Source: Actinomycetota bacterium (GTDB lineage: Bacteria > Actinomycetota > Acidimicrobiia > IMCC26256 > PALSA-555). Taken from it: a stretch of DNA of 64,000 nt. Numbering within the stretch: position 1 is the first letter of the stretch; each line of letters begins with the position of its first letter. A model generated the notes under the pieces. It saw only the letters and a list, made by a program, of their open reading frames with translations. It was not told the origin of the DNA and searched no databases. The stretch lies in NCBI GenBank assembly GCA_003140175.1, contig PLJD01000112.1, positions 14,532 to 78,531 of the forward strand, written 5' to 3'. The position numbers were made by a program, and so were the translations under genes. Shown piece after piece: positions 1 to 9,401 of the stretch.

Positions 1-25
1 GGCGCGCCGAGCCGCGGCTTGCCGA

Positions 26-205
26 TCAGGTCGCGGCGAGCGCGTTCCACGCGACCACGAAGAAGACCGCCGCGAGGCCCAAGCCGACCAGGTGCACGCG
101 GTCGCCTGCCGGCTTGAAGCCGATCCCACTCAGGATGAACAGAATCACGCCGACGACGTAGAAAATCGCCTGCGGCGTGGTTCCCATTTGGCTGATTGCG
201 AGCAT
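26..205 (-). CDS. small two-helix membrane protein, unknown function
   Basis: Predicted 59-residue integral membrane protein with two hydrophobic stretches (about residues 8-25 and 36-55) joined by a short loop holding a Lys-Pro-Ala-Gly-Asp turn. I chose the ATG at 205 because GGAGGGG lies just upstream; a longer version starting at 232 lacks a clear ribosome site. No family is recognised. Such proteins are common orphans in high-GC Actinomycetota. It is monocistronic as far as can be seen, transcribed away from the DUF3995 gene. Confidence 0.7.
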   Translation of the reverse strand: MLAISQMGTTPQAIFYVVGVILFILSGIGFKPAGDRVHLVGLGLAAVFFVVAWNALAAT

Positions 206-646
206 GACCCCTCCATTACTCGTTGCTGACAAGTTCCTTCGAACTATAAGGAAGAAATGACGAAGCGCGCGGCTTTCGCCATAGGCCTCGGCTCCGTTCG
301 ATCAAGGCGCGCTGGGGCAGGTGGGGCTGTCGCCGGAGGACCCGGGCGCCGGGAGGCCCCGGCGGCCAGGTCCTCGCCGCCGGAATGGGTTGGACGCCCC
401 GCGGGTTGATGGCGCGGGGATCAGCCTCTCGGACCACGTACCGCAACGAGATCTCTGGGCGCCTAGCCAACCGGACTTGGCCACGAGGTGAACTGCTGCT
501 TGCCCCGAGCGGGGTCCGCCGGCAGGGGAGGAGTGGCGGAATGCCGGGAATTGTTCCCCCGATCGACCGGTGGGTCCCCGATCGCGGCGCGCGAGGGCGC
601 GGTGACGCCAGCCAGCTGAGCGAACCTCGGATCCCGCGAGATCGAC
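206..646. other. intergenic stretch without a supported gene
   Basis: About 440 bp between two divergently transcribed membrane-protein genes. Overlapping reading frames on both strands are arginine/proline-rich and mutually antisense, as expected for non-coding high-GC DNA. It must contain the promoters of both neighbours. Only the palindrome at its right end (listed separately) stands out. Confidence 0.5.
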
Positions 647-660
647 TGACCGGTCGGTCA
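647..660. promoter_or_regulatory. TetR-type operator candidate
   Basis: Perfect inverted repeat TGACCG-GT-CGGTCA ending 8 bp before the ATG of the DUF3995 gene. The shape (6-bp arms, 2-bp centre) resembles operators of TetR-family repressors in Actinomycetota. No cognate regulator is adjacent, so the assignment is inference. Confidence 0.4.
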
Positions 661-668
661 CTCATTCG

Positions 669-1085
669 ATGATCGTCAACGTGGCCGGGGTCAGTGGCGC
701 GGCGGTGCTGGCCGCACTCTCGGTCTTGCACATCTATTGGGCGATCGGAGGTCGGAGGGGCCGGTCGGCCGCGGTGCCTACGGTGGATGACCGGGCGTTG
801 TTGTCACCCTCGACCACCGCGACGCTGGCGGTGGCGATACTGCTGGCGGCCAGCGCCGCCATCGTGGTCGGGGGTGTACGCGGGTGGGATCCACGGGTGG
901 TCTTCCGAACCGGCTGCGCGGGGGTCGCGATCGTGCTGCTCGCGAGGTCGATCGGCGATCGGCGATACATTGGCTTCGTCAAGCGGGTGCGCGATACTGA
1001 TTTCGCGCGCCGTGACACGTGGCTCTACTCGCCGCTCTGCCTGTTACTCGCCGTTGTGACTTCAGTCGTCGCGCTGGCGCGGTGA
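669..1085 (+). CDS. DUF3995 family membrane protein
   Basis: 138-residue protein with four predicted transmembrane helices (about residues 6-25, 47-68, 77-93 and 117-136). It has the DUF3995 layout: LHIYWAIGG near the N terminus, a VPTVD segment, an RSIGDRRYIGFVKRV stretch and a YSPLCLLLA final helix. The molecular function of the family is unknown. The ATG at 669 follows a palindromic operator candidate closely, leaving almost no leader. It converges with gadB. Confidence 0.85.
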   Translation: MIVNVAGVSGAAVLAALSVLHIYWAIGGRRGRSAAVPTVDDRALLSPSTTATLAVAILLAASAAIVVGGVRGWDPRVVFRTGCAGVAIVLLARSIGDRRYIGFVKRVRDTDFARRDTWLYSPLCLLLAVVTSVVALAR

Positions 1086-1231
1086 GTTGGCAGCCAGCCG
1101 ATGTCCGTGGCGTGTCTGGTTGACATGACCAGACCGGCGCTCACCGTGTCGGTGTCGGGCTAGATCGTCGAGCCCACAGCCCATCGGAAACGCAGCTCCT
1201 TTCCACGGCGCTCCTTCCTGACGGTCGTGGG

Positions 1232-2620
1232 CTAGTGGTGGAAGGCCTGGTGTTGTGGATTTGGCAGCGGGGTGGTGAGTTGGTCGAGATAGGCCACGTG
1301 ACGTTGTAGGTCCGCGGTGAGCAGGTCGGCGAGGTCGCGGGACATGCCATTTCGGACGACGACTCGCAGCGCGGCGAGATCTTGGCGGTTCTCCGGGAAG
1401 GTATAGGCGGGTACCAGCCACCCGCGATCGCGGAGCCGCTCGGAGACATCGAACACGGTGTAGTTGCGTTCGCCATCTTTGAGCTTGAACGCGAACACCG
1501 GCAGTTCGGTCCCGTGCGTCAGGAGCTCGAACGGCCCGAGCGCGGCGACGGCATCAGCGCAGTATCGAGCCACGTCTCGACACGTCTGCTGCACGCGCCG
1601 ATAGCCGTCAAAGCCGAGCCGCAGGAAGTTGTAGTACTGCGCCGCGACCTGGTTCCCGGGCCTCGAGAAGTTCAGGGCGAAGGTCGGCATGTTGCCGCCC
1701 AGGTAGTTCACGTTGAACACGAGGTCTTCGGGCAAGGCGTCCGGGTTTCGCCAGATGATCCACCCCACTCCCGGGTACACCAGTCCGTATTTGTGCCCCG
1801 ACGTGTTGATCGATTGCACCCGAGATAGGCGGAAGTCCCACTGGAGGCCGGGGTCCAGGAATGGGGCGATAAAGCCTCCCGACGCCGCATCGACGTGTAG
1901 GGGAATGTCGATGCCTGTCTCGGCCTGGAGCTTGTCGAGCGCGGCAGAGATCTCGGCGATCGGCTCGTAGGAGCCGTCGAACGTCGAGCCGAGGATCCCG
2001 ACGACGCCGATCGTGTTCTCGTCGCACAGCTGGGCCGCCTTCGCGGCCGTGAGGTGGTACACGTCGCCTTCCAACGGGGCCATCCGTGGCTCGATGTCCC
2101 AGTAGCGGCAGAACTTCTCCCAGCACACCTGCACGTTGGCTCCCATCACCATGTTCGGGTGATCGGTGGCCTTGCCCGCCTTGTTCTGGCGGTCGCGCCA
2201 GCGCCACTTCAAAGCCAAACCGCCGAGCATCGCCGCCTCGCTCGACCCCGTCGTTGAGGTGCCGGTGGCCTCGTCGTCGCTGGGTGAGTTCCAGAGCCGA
2301 CTGAGCATGTTCACACATCGCCGCTCGAGCTCCGCGGTGCGCGGATACTCGTCCTTGTCGACCATGTTCTTGTCGAACGTGAGCGCCATGAGATGTTCGG
2401 CTTGCGGTTCCATCCAGGTTGTCACGAACGTGGCGAGATTCAACCGGGCGTTGCCATCGAGCATGAGTTCGTCGCGGACAAACTGGAACGCGGTGTCGGG
2501 CGACATCTCGGAATCCGGGAGGGAGAAGCGAGGTGCGTGTACGGCCTCGCCTTGTTGCGCGTACATCGGGGTCCAGGTCACGGACGCCTGATCGTCGCTG
2601 AGCTTCTTCTGCAGAGCCAC
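1232..2620 (-). CDS. gadB: glutamate decarboxylase
   Basis: 462-residue PLP-dependent group II decarboxylase, full length for GadB, converting L-glutamate to GABA and CO2 in the cytoplasm with proton consumption. Visible signatures are TGTSTTGSSEA (cofactor-phosphate region, about residues 117-127), HVDAASGGF with the PLP-contacting Asp, and NTSGHKYGLVYPG with the Schiff-base Lys near residue 273. The C-terminal NGMSRDLADLL is typical. No glutamate/GABA antiporter lies next to it, so its role (acid resistance or GABA metabolism) cannot be inferred from context. It is transcribed alone. Confidence 0.95.
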   Translation of the reverse strand: MALQKKLSDDQASVTWTPMYAQQGEAVHAPRFSLPDSEMSPDTAFQFVRDELMLDGNARLNLATFVTTWMEPQAEHLMALTFDKNMVDKDEYPRTAELERRCVNMLSRLWNSPSDDEATGTSTTGSSEAAMLGGLALKWRWRDRQNKAGKATDHPNMVMGANVQVCWEKFCRYWDIEPRMAPLEGDVYHLTAAKAAQLCDENTIGVVGILGSTFDGSYEPIAEISAALDKLQAETGIDIPLHVDAASGGFIAPFLDPGLQWDFRLSRVQSINTSGHKYGLVYPGVGWIIWRNPDALPEDLVFNVNYLGGNMPTFALNFSRPGNQVAAQYYNFLRLGFDGYRRVQQTCRDVARYCADAVAALGPFELLTHGTELPVFAFKLKDGERNYTVFDVSERLRDRGWLVPAYTFPENRQDLAALRVVVRNGMSRDLADLLTADLQRHVAYLDQLTTPLPNPQHQAFHH

Positions 2621-2804
2621 CGCTACTCCTTCGCGTTCAGGTCGTCAGGTCTGGACAGTCGGCCGAGACTTCAGCACCGTGATCCATGGTCAGCCTGCCA
2701 GCTGGGTCGCGAGGGGCGGGCGTGCCCGGAGGGCCCCTCACCGTCGCGACGGGGTCGCGGTGCTTCGATACGTCCGGACGACGCGACACGAGGCGGGATG
2801 GCGA

Positions 2805-3224
2805 TCAGCTCGGCTCGTCGCCGGGCTCGTCGCGATCTCCGGGCTTGCCGATGTGGCCACCCATGCCTTCGAGGACCGTCAGGAACTGCTCGGTGAGCTG
2901 TCGACCCCGCTTGAGGTGCATCAGGCCTTGCACTGCTCGGGCGAGGTTCGGGTCCAGGCCGCCCCCGAGCGTCTGGTTGAAGGAGATCGGCTCGACGACG
3001 TAGGTGCTGTCGTTCATGCGGATCTGCGCCGCGGCACCGGCACTGATCTTCTTCTTGAATGCTGACACCTCGGTGACGGGTGCCTCGGAGATCACGGCGC
3101 CTCGCCGCTTGCGCAGCACGAGGCGGCCATCGCGAACCGACACCGATCCCCTCCGGTCGAGATAGCGCAGCCGCGTTCCGATCTGCGCGGTCGCTTCGAA
3201 CGCCTCGCCGCTTTCTTCGGACAT
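2805..3224 (-). CDS. conserved hypothetical protein, PH-like fold possible
   Basis: 139-residue soluble protein not assignable to a named family. The first about 80 residues alternate short beta-like strands (GTRLRYLDRRGSVSVRDGRL, then a basic KRRG turn), reminiscent of small PH-like domains. The C-terminal half is helical (GLDPNLARAVQGLMHLKRG) and ends in an acidic Asp/Glu/Pro tail. Codon usage and charge distribution look coding, and frames on the other strand look like shadows. It starts at the ATG at 3224. Confidence 0.65.
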   Translation of the reverse strand: MSEESGEAFEATAQIGTRLRYLDRRGSVSVRDGRLVLRKRRGAVISEAPVTEVSAFKKKISAGAAAQIRMNDSTYVVEPISFNQTLGGGLDPNLARAVQGLMHLKRGRQLTEQFLTVLEGMGGHIGKPGDRDEPGDEPS

Positions 3225-3334
3225 CGTGTCCCCCGATCCGTGGCAGACGTCCGGTCCACCGAGAATTCGGCGCTGATCCTAGAACCGGGTGCCGAGCCCC
3301 GGACGAACGGGCGCCGGACTCGCCGCGTCTCCAC

Positions 3335-3670
3335 GTGGTCACCGTCGACCCAACCACACCGCGTCCTGCACGCGCCCGAGCGTCGGCCCGCGACGTCTGT
3401 CGTGCGGTTGGTGTGTCCGAGCGGACCTTGCGACGCCAGTTCCCAGCCGCGACCGACATCACGTGGCGCCAGTACCTTCTCCAGAGTCGCCTGCTGCGCG
3501 CCATGTCGCGCTTGGCCGAACCTGGACCGACCGTCCTCGACGTCGCCACCAGTGTCGGCTTCGAGAGCGGGAGCGCCTTCACGAGGGCGTTCGCCCGCTA
3601 TACGGGGCAAACGCCCACGTCCTACCGACATCGCGTCGCGGCGACCTCCGCGGAGTCCCGACCAGCTTGA
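3335..3670 (+). pseudogene. AraC-family regulator remnant (C-terminal HTH only)
   Basis: The frame encodes a convincing AraC/XylS DNA-binding domain: VCRAVGVSERTLRRQF (first helix-turn-helix), then TVLDVATSVGFESGSAFTRAFARYTGQTP (second helix-turn-helix with the family signature). About 110 residues remain. The roughly 200-residue sensor domain expected upstream is missing, since upstream sequence in this frame is antisense to the neighbouring minus-strand gene and looks random. The GTG at 3335 could start a HTH-only protein, so a functional mini-regulator is not excluded. Confidence 0.6.
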
Positions 3671-3760
3671 GGGCGATCGCCGCCCCTCGAAGTTCGGATC
3701 GGCCATTGGGCCACGCGAGATTGACCGTGTTCGGCGGGATCGGATAGACCACCCGACGTC

Positions 3761-4840
3761 ATGGAAAAGTTGACCGGACGCGCTCGACTGATCGACGCGA
3801 CTGCGACCGCGAGGCGCAGGTTGCGGTGCCGATCGAAGGCAACGGTTGGGATCAGCTGTGCAGCGCTGGTACTGCTCGGCGCCGCGGCCACCAGCCCCAA
3901 TGCCCAACCGGCGGCCTCGAGTGGCCCGATCAGACTCGACAACGGACAGATCACGATCCCCAGGGCCGATGTGGGAAACGTCAACCTGGCATCGCTACCG
4001 CTCGGTGATCAGCAGTACAGCTCATCACCGCAGAGAGGCAAGATCGATCTGTGCAACTCGGGGCAGCTGCAGCCGGCGAACGACAACACAACCCTTCCCT
4101 GGATCCACGGTGCGACATGGAACCTCACCCAGAAGGCCTTCGTGAGCGGAACGGTCTCGTGGCCGAACGCGACGTTCCAGAACCAGGTGCAGGGCGCAAC
4201 CCGGACCTTGAGCGGCAACGACCTGCCGGTCGGTGAGACCACGGGCACATTCCCGACCAGCCCCACCGACCCGGCGTTTGCGTACCGTCCCGACCCGAGC
4301 CGCATCACCCCGGACAGCTTCACGCTTCGAGTTCCGGCCACACCGAAGGCCGCGAGTAGCCCAACCTGTGTCGGCGGCGACGTCGGGGTCACCATTGATG
4401 GAGTCGCGCTTCTCGACGGGTTCGATGCCAACGGACGCGACGCTGCCGCGCAGGAAGTCCAAGACACCTGTTTGGGCCATCCGAACCAGAGCGGGTACCA
4501 CCGTCACGCCATGCCGCTGTGCCTCTTGAGCAAGGACTCGGGGACCGGCCCCTCTCCGCTGCTGGGATATGCCCTGGACGGGTTTGGCATCTATGGGCCT
4601 CGTGGCGAGCACGGCAAGGTGCTCACCACCGCCAATCTCGACGCCTGCCACGGAACTACCAGCACCGTCATGTGGAACGGCAAGAAGGTACGCATGTACC
4701 ACTACGTCTTCACGTGGCAGTTTCCCTACACCGTCGGTTGCTTCCGGGGAAGCCCCACCAGCCGCTCGATCTTTGGCGCCGGCTCCAACCCCGGAGCTGG
4801 AGGAACTGGGCCCGCCGGTCCCGGACCGGGGGCTGGTTAA
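3761..4840 (+). CDS. secreted YHYH-domain protein
   Basis: 359-residue exported protein. The basic N terminus is followed by a hydrophobic stretch (about residues 28-44), giving a signal peptide or anchor. The C-terminal half matches the YHYH domain: CLGHPNQSGYHRHAMPLCLL, LLGYALDGFGIYGPRG and MYHYVFTWQFPYTVGCF, including the name-giving YHY motif. The extreme C terminus is a low-complexity Gly/Pro/Ala tail. YHYH proteins are extracytoplasmic and of unknown activity. Start at the ATG at 3761; monocistronic. Confidence 0.85.
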   Translation: MEKLTGRARLIDATATARRRLRCRSKATVGISCAALVLLGAAATSPNAQPAASSGPIRLDNGQITIPRADVGNVNLASLPLGDQQYSSSPQRGKIDLCNSGQLQPANDNTTLPWIHGATWNLTQKAFVSGTVSWPNATFQNQVQGATRTLSGNDLPVGETTGTFPTSPTDPAFAYRPDPSRITPDSFTLRVPATPKAASSPTCVGGDVGVTIDGVALLDGFDANGRDAAAQEVQDTCLGHPNQSGYHRHAMPLCLLSKDSGTGPSPLLGYALDGFGIYGPRGEHGKVLTTANLDACHGTTSTVMWNGKKVRMYHYVFTWQFPYTVGCFRGSPTSRSIFGAGSNPGAGGTGPAGPGPGAG

Positions 4841-5168
4841 CCGTCGACCCCCTGACGTTGCTGAGCCGCACGCCTCCGGGCCGCGTCAAGCTGTGGGAGG
4901 CCCAGTCAGCGCCTCCGTCTTGAGCTGCACTTGTCCGGGCATTGGGCCGGCTGCGACGGTTCGGCTCCGAGACCGGCGCGCAGGAGCAACGCCGACGACC
5001 TCGACGTCATGCGGAGTCTCTGGCGACTCGCGATCCAGCAGACCGCCGGTCAGACCAGTCGAGGTCGTGGTTGGTCGGCGCTCTCGACGCAAGCGGACAA
5101 GGCAGTCCGACGTCGGGCTGGGTCGCTGAGGTTCGACCAGTGCGCCGGACTCGGCGTGACCTGAGCGG
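4841..5168. other. intergenic stretch without a supported gene
   Basis: About 330 bp between convergent genes. Reading frames here are arginine/serine-rich and antisense to each other. I see no protein family, hairpin or repeat copy that I can support. Confidence 0.5.
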
Positions 5169-5444
5169 CTACTCGGATCCGTCGTCCCGTTGCCCATATC
5201 GGGCATACCCGAGCTTGCCGAGCCCGCCCAGGATGAGCACCCCGCCACCGAGAGCCCAGGCCCACGGCGTGCTGTAGGTCGTCTCGGGACCCTGCGGGCC
5301 CACCCCGTGCGACACGTCGTGCTTGCTCGCTGGAACCACGATGGCATGCCCGATGCAGGCGAGGCCGCCGAGCAGGAACAGCGCACCCCAGAACGCACCC
5401 CTTGAGAACCGGCGGCGGGTTTTCGTCGTCTCGTTCGTCACCAT
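5169..5444 (-). CDS. small two-helix membrane protein
   Basis: 91-residue protein with a basic N terminus (TKTRRRFSRG) and two hydrophobic helices (about residues 14-33 and 57-76), separated by a 20-residue polar loop. The C terminus is charged. I chose the ATG at 5444 because GGAGG lies 5 nt upstream; a GTG four codons earlier has no such site. No family is recognised. It is transcribed alone; a perfect hairpin lies about 125 bp upstream. Confidence 0.7.
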   Translation of the reverse strand: MVTNETTKTRRRFSRGAFWGALFLLGGLACIGHAIVVPASKHDVSHGVGPQGPETTYSTPWAWALGGGVLILGGLGKLGYARYGQRDDGSE

Positions 5445-5570
5445 GGGAGCCTCCACGCTCGTTCGGTCTCTCGTCGACCGGCACGGGTTCGCTTCGACAC
5501 GCGCCAGATTCCCTGGCCAACACGGCCGACGCCCCCCCGGCGAGTATCCACGCGACGTAGAGGAGCGGTC

Positions 5571-5590
5571 CTGAGTAGGTGGCTACTCAG
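5571..5590. terminator. hairpin between acyl-CoA ligase and small membrane gene
   Basis: Perfect 8-bp inverted repeat CTGAGTAG-gtgg-CTACTCAG, about 95 bp past the stop of the minus-strand acyl-CoA ligase gene. There is no T-run, so it could be a factor-assisted terminator or an operator for the next gene. Confidence 0.4.
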
Positions 5591-5685
5591 TCCGCCGGTG
5601 AGTAACACCGTGGCCGGAGGCGGAGACCCGAGCGCCGGAGAATCCACGACACCACCGGCGTCCCAGTCGGGTGCCCCTCACTCCC

Positions 5686-7422
5686 TCACGTCGAGAGCGT
5701 CCTACCGCCCCTGGCCCTGTCGTCGAGCACACGCTGCCTCAGGTCCCGTTTGAGGATCTTCCCGGCCGGGTTCCGCGGTAGCGGGTCGTCCCAGAACCAG
5801 ATTCGGGTGGGGACCTTGAACGCGGCGAGTCGCGCGGCGACGTGCTCCCGGAGCTCTTCCTCAGTGACCGCGGCGTCCGGCGTCGTGTGGACGACGGCGG
5901 CGACCTCCTCTCCGAGGACCGGGTGGGGGATCCCGATCACTGCGGCGTCGGTCACGTCCGGGTGCTCGAAGAGCGCGGCCTCGACTTCGATCGAGGCGAT
6001 GTTCTCGCCGCCCCGGATGACGAGATCCTTGACCCGGTCCACGATGTAGACGAAGCCCTCGTCATCGATGCGTGCGAGATCGCCGGAGTGCAGCCACCCG
6101 TCGCTGAACGAGGCGACCGTCTCGGTCGGCTTGTTCCAGTAGCCCTTGACGACGTTGGGACCCTTGATCCAGAGCTCTCCGGTGTCACCGGGGGGCAACG
6201 CTCGGCCCTGCTCGTCGACGACCTTGACGTCGCAGACCGGGACTGGGACGCCGACGCTGTCGGGGTGACGGAGATAGTCGAGACCGGAGTTCATGGTGGT
6301 GACGGACGACGTCTCCGTGAGCCCGTAGCCGTTGCTTGGTGTCCTGCCCGGGAACCGTTCCTCGATGGTCCGCACCAGCTCGGGGGCCGCCGGCGCTCCG
6401 CCGTAGCTGACGTTGCGGAGACTCGACAGGTCCCGACGAGCGAAGTCTGGGTGCTCCATCGCCTGCCACACCATCGCGGGGACTCCGCCGAAAATCGTGA
6501 TCCTCTCCTGCTCGATGAGCTCGAGGGCCCGTCCGGCGTCCCACTTGTACATGAGCACCAACTCGTTGCCGGCGGCGAGATTGGCGACGAGGACCGAGTG
6601 ACAGCCGGTCGCATGGAAGAACGGCACCGAGAGCAGGTACACGTTGCGGCCGGCTGCGGGCCGGGGCGGCGCACCCACGGTCCCCCGAAGCGCGCTCCGG
6701 GCATTCGTGAAGCCGAGGCTCATCAGGTTCGTGCAGATGTTGCGGTGCGTGCCCAGCACACCCTTCGGCTGCCCGGTGGTGCCCGACGTGTAGAGGATGG
6801 TCGCGTCGTCGTCGGGCTCGGTGTGGATCGGCGGCAGGTCGATGTCGGCGGGGATCTCGCCAAGCACCTCCGTCAGGGGAGTGGCGCCGGCTGGGATGCG
6901 GCCTGGCTTGGGGCGCGCCACTAAGACCTGGAGGCCCGGCAATCGGTCGAGTTCGGGGCCAAGTCGCTCCAGGCGCTCTTGGTCGCAGACGAGGACTTTC
7001 GTCCCCGAATCGCTGAGCCCGTACGCGAGCTCGGGGCCGGTCCACCAGGAATTCAGCGGGACGACCACGGCGCCGGCGGCGGCCGCAGCCCAGAACGCCA
7101 CTGGCCATTCGGGGAGGTTCCGCATCGCGACCGCGACCCGGTCGCCTTTGCGCACGCCGTATCGAGACACCAGCTCGTTCGCGAGTTTCGCTGTGGTCCG
7201 GTAATGCCGCTCAAAGGTCCAGTGCTCGCCTTCGTAGACGAGGAAGTCGAGCTCGCCGTAGGCCCGGCTCTGAGCGAGGATCGTCGCGAGTGAGGTTGGC
7301 GCGTTCTTCCATACGCGCGTGAGGATCCCGCGGATCGTTGTCTCGACCATCTCGAACGGCTCACCCGGCGCGGTGAGCGCGGAGTGAACCTCGTCGATCG
7401 ACCGCGGCGCCGGGTCACTCAT
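5686..7422 (-). CDS. AMP-forming acyl-CoA ligase (class I adenylating enzyme)
   Basis: 578-residue member of the ANL superfamily, likely activating a carboxylic acid to its CoA thioester via an acyl-AMP. Visible motifs are ILYTSGTTGQPKG (P-loop), NGYGLTETSS (A5), WLHSGDLARIDDEGFVYIVDRVKDLV (A7/A8 hinge) and LPRNPAGKILKRDLR, carrying the catalytic Lys near the C terminus. Length is normal. The acyl substrate cannot be read from sequence; fatty acid or an aromatic or terpenoid acid are all possible. Start at the ATG at 7422. It stands alone on its strand, head-to-head with an MDR oxidoreductase. Confidence 0.9.
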   Translation of the reverse strand: MSDPAPRSIDEVHSALTAPGEPFEMVETTIRGILTRVWKNAPTSLATILAQSRAYGELDFLVYEGEHWTFERHYRTTAKLANELVSRYGVRKGDRVAVAMRNLPEWPVAFWAAAAAGAVVVPLNSWWTGPELAYGLSDSGTKVLVCDQERLERLGPELDRLPGLQVLVARPKPGRIPAGATPLTEVLGEIPADIDLPPIHTEPDDDATILYTSGTTGQPKGVLGTHRNICTNLMSLGFTNARSALRGTVGAPPRPAAGRNVYLLSVPFFHATGCHSVLVANLAAGNELVLMYKWDAGRALELIEQERITIFGGVPAMVWQAMEHPDFARRDLSSLRNVSYGGAPAAPELVRTIEERFPGRTPSNGYGLTETSSVTTMNSGLDYLRHPDSVGVPVPVCDVKVVDEQGRALPPGDTGELWIKGPNVVKGYWNKPTETVASFSDGWLHSGDLARIDDEGFVYIVDRVKDLVIRGGENIASIEVEAALFEHPDVTDAAVIGIPHPVLGEEVAAVVHTTPDAAVTEEELREHVAARLAAFKVPTRIWFWDDPLPRNPAGKILKRDLRQRVLDDRARGGRTLST

Positions 7423-7705
7423 TGGTCGTCGTTCCGCTCAAGCTGGCAGTCAGCCGTGGTCCACAGTCCCATCCGGTCGCGCCCCACCCCTCGCTTGACT
7501 CGGGCGGAGTCTTGCAGAAGTCGATGGAGAGCTCTCCCTGGCGGTCTGGTCCCCAGTCGGTGGATTGGCGTCGCCGCCGATTCCCTGCGGCGTGGGGTGG
7601 TCGACCTCGACTGGCGGTCTTGTACCTCGCGAGGCGTCTCCAACAGACCGAGCAGGGGCTCGGTATCGTGCCGACGGTCCAGATCCAAGACCGGAGAGGT
7701 CGGCA

Positions 7706-8764
7706 GTGACACAGCCAACCATGAAGGCATGGCGCACGCACGAATATGGCGAGCCCTGCGAGGTCCTCAAGCTCGATCAGATCGAAGTCCCCGAACCGGG
7801 TGCTGGCGAGGTAAGAGTCCGAGCGCTGGGCATCCCTTTCAACCTGAACGACCTCGAGCGCATCACGGGCGGCAACATGATGGTTCGCCCGGAGCTGCCC
7901 TACAGCCCCGGTATGGAAGTGATGGGCGTGGTCGACGCCTGCGGGCCCGGCGCCGAGCACCTCCAGGGCAAGCGGGTCGTTGCGATCACGAGCGGCGCCC
8001 ACGGAGGCTTCGCCGAGTACTCGATCTGCCCCGCCGTCTCCGCCTTCGAGATGCCCGAGGAGATCCCGCTCCCGGACGCCGCCGCGTTCTACTTCCCCTT
8101 CCACCTCGCGTGGCTGGGATTGTTCGACCGAGCCGACTTGCAGTCCGGCGAGACGGTGCTCATCACCGCCGCCGCCGGCGGTGCGGGCTCAGCCGCCATC
8201 CAGCTGGCAGTGGACGCGGGCGCTCACGTCATCGCTGCCGTCGGCTCGGACGACAAGATCGCGCTCTGTCGAGACCTCGGAGCCGAGACCGTCATCAACT
8301 ACCAGACGGATGACTTTGCCAAGATCGTTTTGGAACAGACGCAGAACAAGGGCGTTGAGGTCGTCTTCGACAACGTTGGTGAGGCGGTCATGGCGGATGC
8401 CATGAACTCCCTCGGATACAACGGCCGCTATGTGATGATGGGATTCGCCTCAAACAAGATCGTCGCCGACGAGAAGCTGATCGTCCCGCGGCGCATCGCG
8501 GCAGGGAACTTCAAGCTCTGCGGCGTCCTCCTGTCCTACGCGGATGCCGATCGCCAGGTCATGCTGAAGACGGCGACCGGCTGGAACTTCCCATCGAATG
8601 AACTCGGAGCCGAAATCACTCGCCAGATCGTCGACATGGTCAGGGCGAAGCGCATTCGAGCCGTCGTCGGACAGGTCGTCGAGTTCGACGACGTTCCGGC
8701 TGCGATCGAAGCCATGGCCAACCGGCAGACCGTCGGCCGAACCGTCGTCAAGCTCTACGACTGA
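7706..8764 (+). CDS. zinc-free MDR oxidoreductase (quinone oxidoreductase-like)
   Basis: 352-residue medium-chain dehydrogenase/reductase of the NADPH:quinone oxidoreductase type. It has the GroES-like N-terminal fold (MKAWRTHEYGEP, PYSPGMEVMGVV), no catalytic or structural zinc cysteines, and the nucleotide-binding motif ITAAAGGAGSAAIQLA around residues 153-168. The C-terminal VVEFDDVPAAIEAMANRQTVGRTVV is typical. I chose the GTG at 7706 because GGAGAGG lies just upstream. It probably reduces a quinone, enone or enoyl-type substrate with NADPH. It is divergent from the acyl-CoA ligase. Confidence 0.88.
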   Translation: MTQPTMKAWRTHEYGEPCEVLKLDQIEVPEPGAGEVRVRALGIPFNLNDLERITGGNMMVRPELPYSPGMEVMGVVDACGPGAEHLQGKRVVAITSGAHGGFAEYSICPAVSAFEMPEEIPLPDAAAFYFPFHLAWLGLFDRADLQSGETVLITAAAGGAGSAAIQLAVDAGAHVIAAVGSDDKIALCRDLGAETVINYQTDDFAKIVLEQTQNKGVEVVFDNVGEAVMADAMNSLGYNGRYVMMGFASNKIVADEKLIVPRRIAAGNFKLCGVLLSYADADRQVMLKTATGWNFPSNELGAEITRQIVDMVRAKRIRAVVGQVVEFDDVPAAIEAMANRQTVGRTVVKLYD

Positions 8765-8777
8765 TCGGCCGAAAGGG

Positions 8778-9329
8778 TCAGCCGGGGGCGGGCCCGGCAG
8801 GAAGGCGATGTTCGCTGTCGTGTTTGTTCGCAGGCTCCGCAAGGGCAAGACGTACGTCGACTTCCACTTGCGGTCCAGCGACGACGCGAGTCGGATGCTG
8901 TTCAGGCCGTCCACGCGGCACCGGCACGGTCTGGTCCGCGCTACTGGTGTTGTTGGATCTGCTGCTGCACAGTCCCGTCAGCGAGGCGGCTTCACCCTGA
9001 CGGGTGGCATTGAACCAGGTCCCGGTGCCGCGGGTTGGTCGCAGCACCAGCTCGGCATGCTCGAGCACTTGGAGGCCTTCGCGGACTGGCTCGGTCAGTT
9101 CGGTCATGTGGCTCGCACCGCGCGGGATGTCCTTCAGCAGAAATATCATGATCTGCAAGATGTTGGGGCCGTGGTTCGGTCCCTGACCCCGAGGTCCTTC
9201 GGGCCCAAGGGCGGGCATGAGTTCGACCGCCAGCTCGGCCGGGGGGAGAGCGACGAGACGCGCGATCGCCGCCTGGGCGGCGTCCTTTTCGGCCTGCTTC
9301 TTCTCGCTGTTGCCGAACAGTGGAGACAT
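8778..9329 (-). CDS. conserved hypothetical soluble protein
   Basis: 183-residue protein starting at the ATG at 9329. The first about 110 residues are helical and look conserved: charged NSEKKQAEKDAAQAAIARL, then LPPAELAVELMPALG and ILQIMIFLLKDIP. They end in a winged-helix-like strand (LVLRPTRGTGTWFNATRQGEAA). The last about 60 residues are basic and low-complexity, possibly a tail produced by stop-codon loss. No named family is recognised. It converges with the MDR gene, 13 bp apart. Confidence 0.55.
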   Translation of the reverse strand: MSPLFGNSEKKQAEKDAAQAAIARLVALPPAELAVELMPALGPEGPRGQGPNHGPNILQIMIFLLKDIPRGASHMTELTEPVREGLQVLEHAELVLRPTRGTGTWFNATRQGEAASLTGLCSSRSNNTSSADQTVPVPRGRPEQHPTRVVAGPQVEVDVRLALAEPANKHDSEHRLPAGPAPG

Positions 9330-9401
9330 GAGGGGGACGGTAGTGGCTCGGCGAACCTGAGCGCGGCTGCCGGCATCCAACGTGGAGGGCCGGGACGGCG
9401 T

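Noticed and set aside
1608..2318. Long arginine-rich frames antisense or frame-shifted to gadB, and similar frames opposite most genes
   Set aside because: They are shadows typical of high-GC coding DNA: no domains, extreme Arg/Pro/Gly content, and they track a well-supported gene in another frame.
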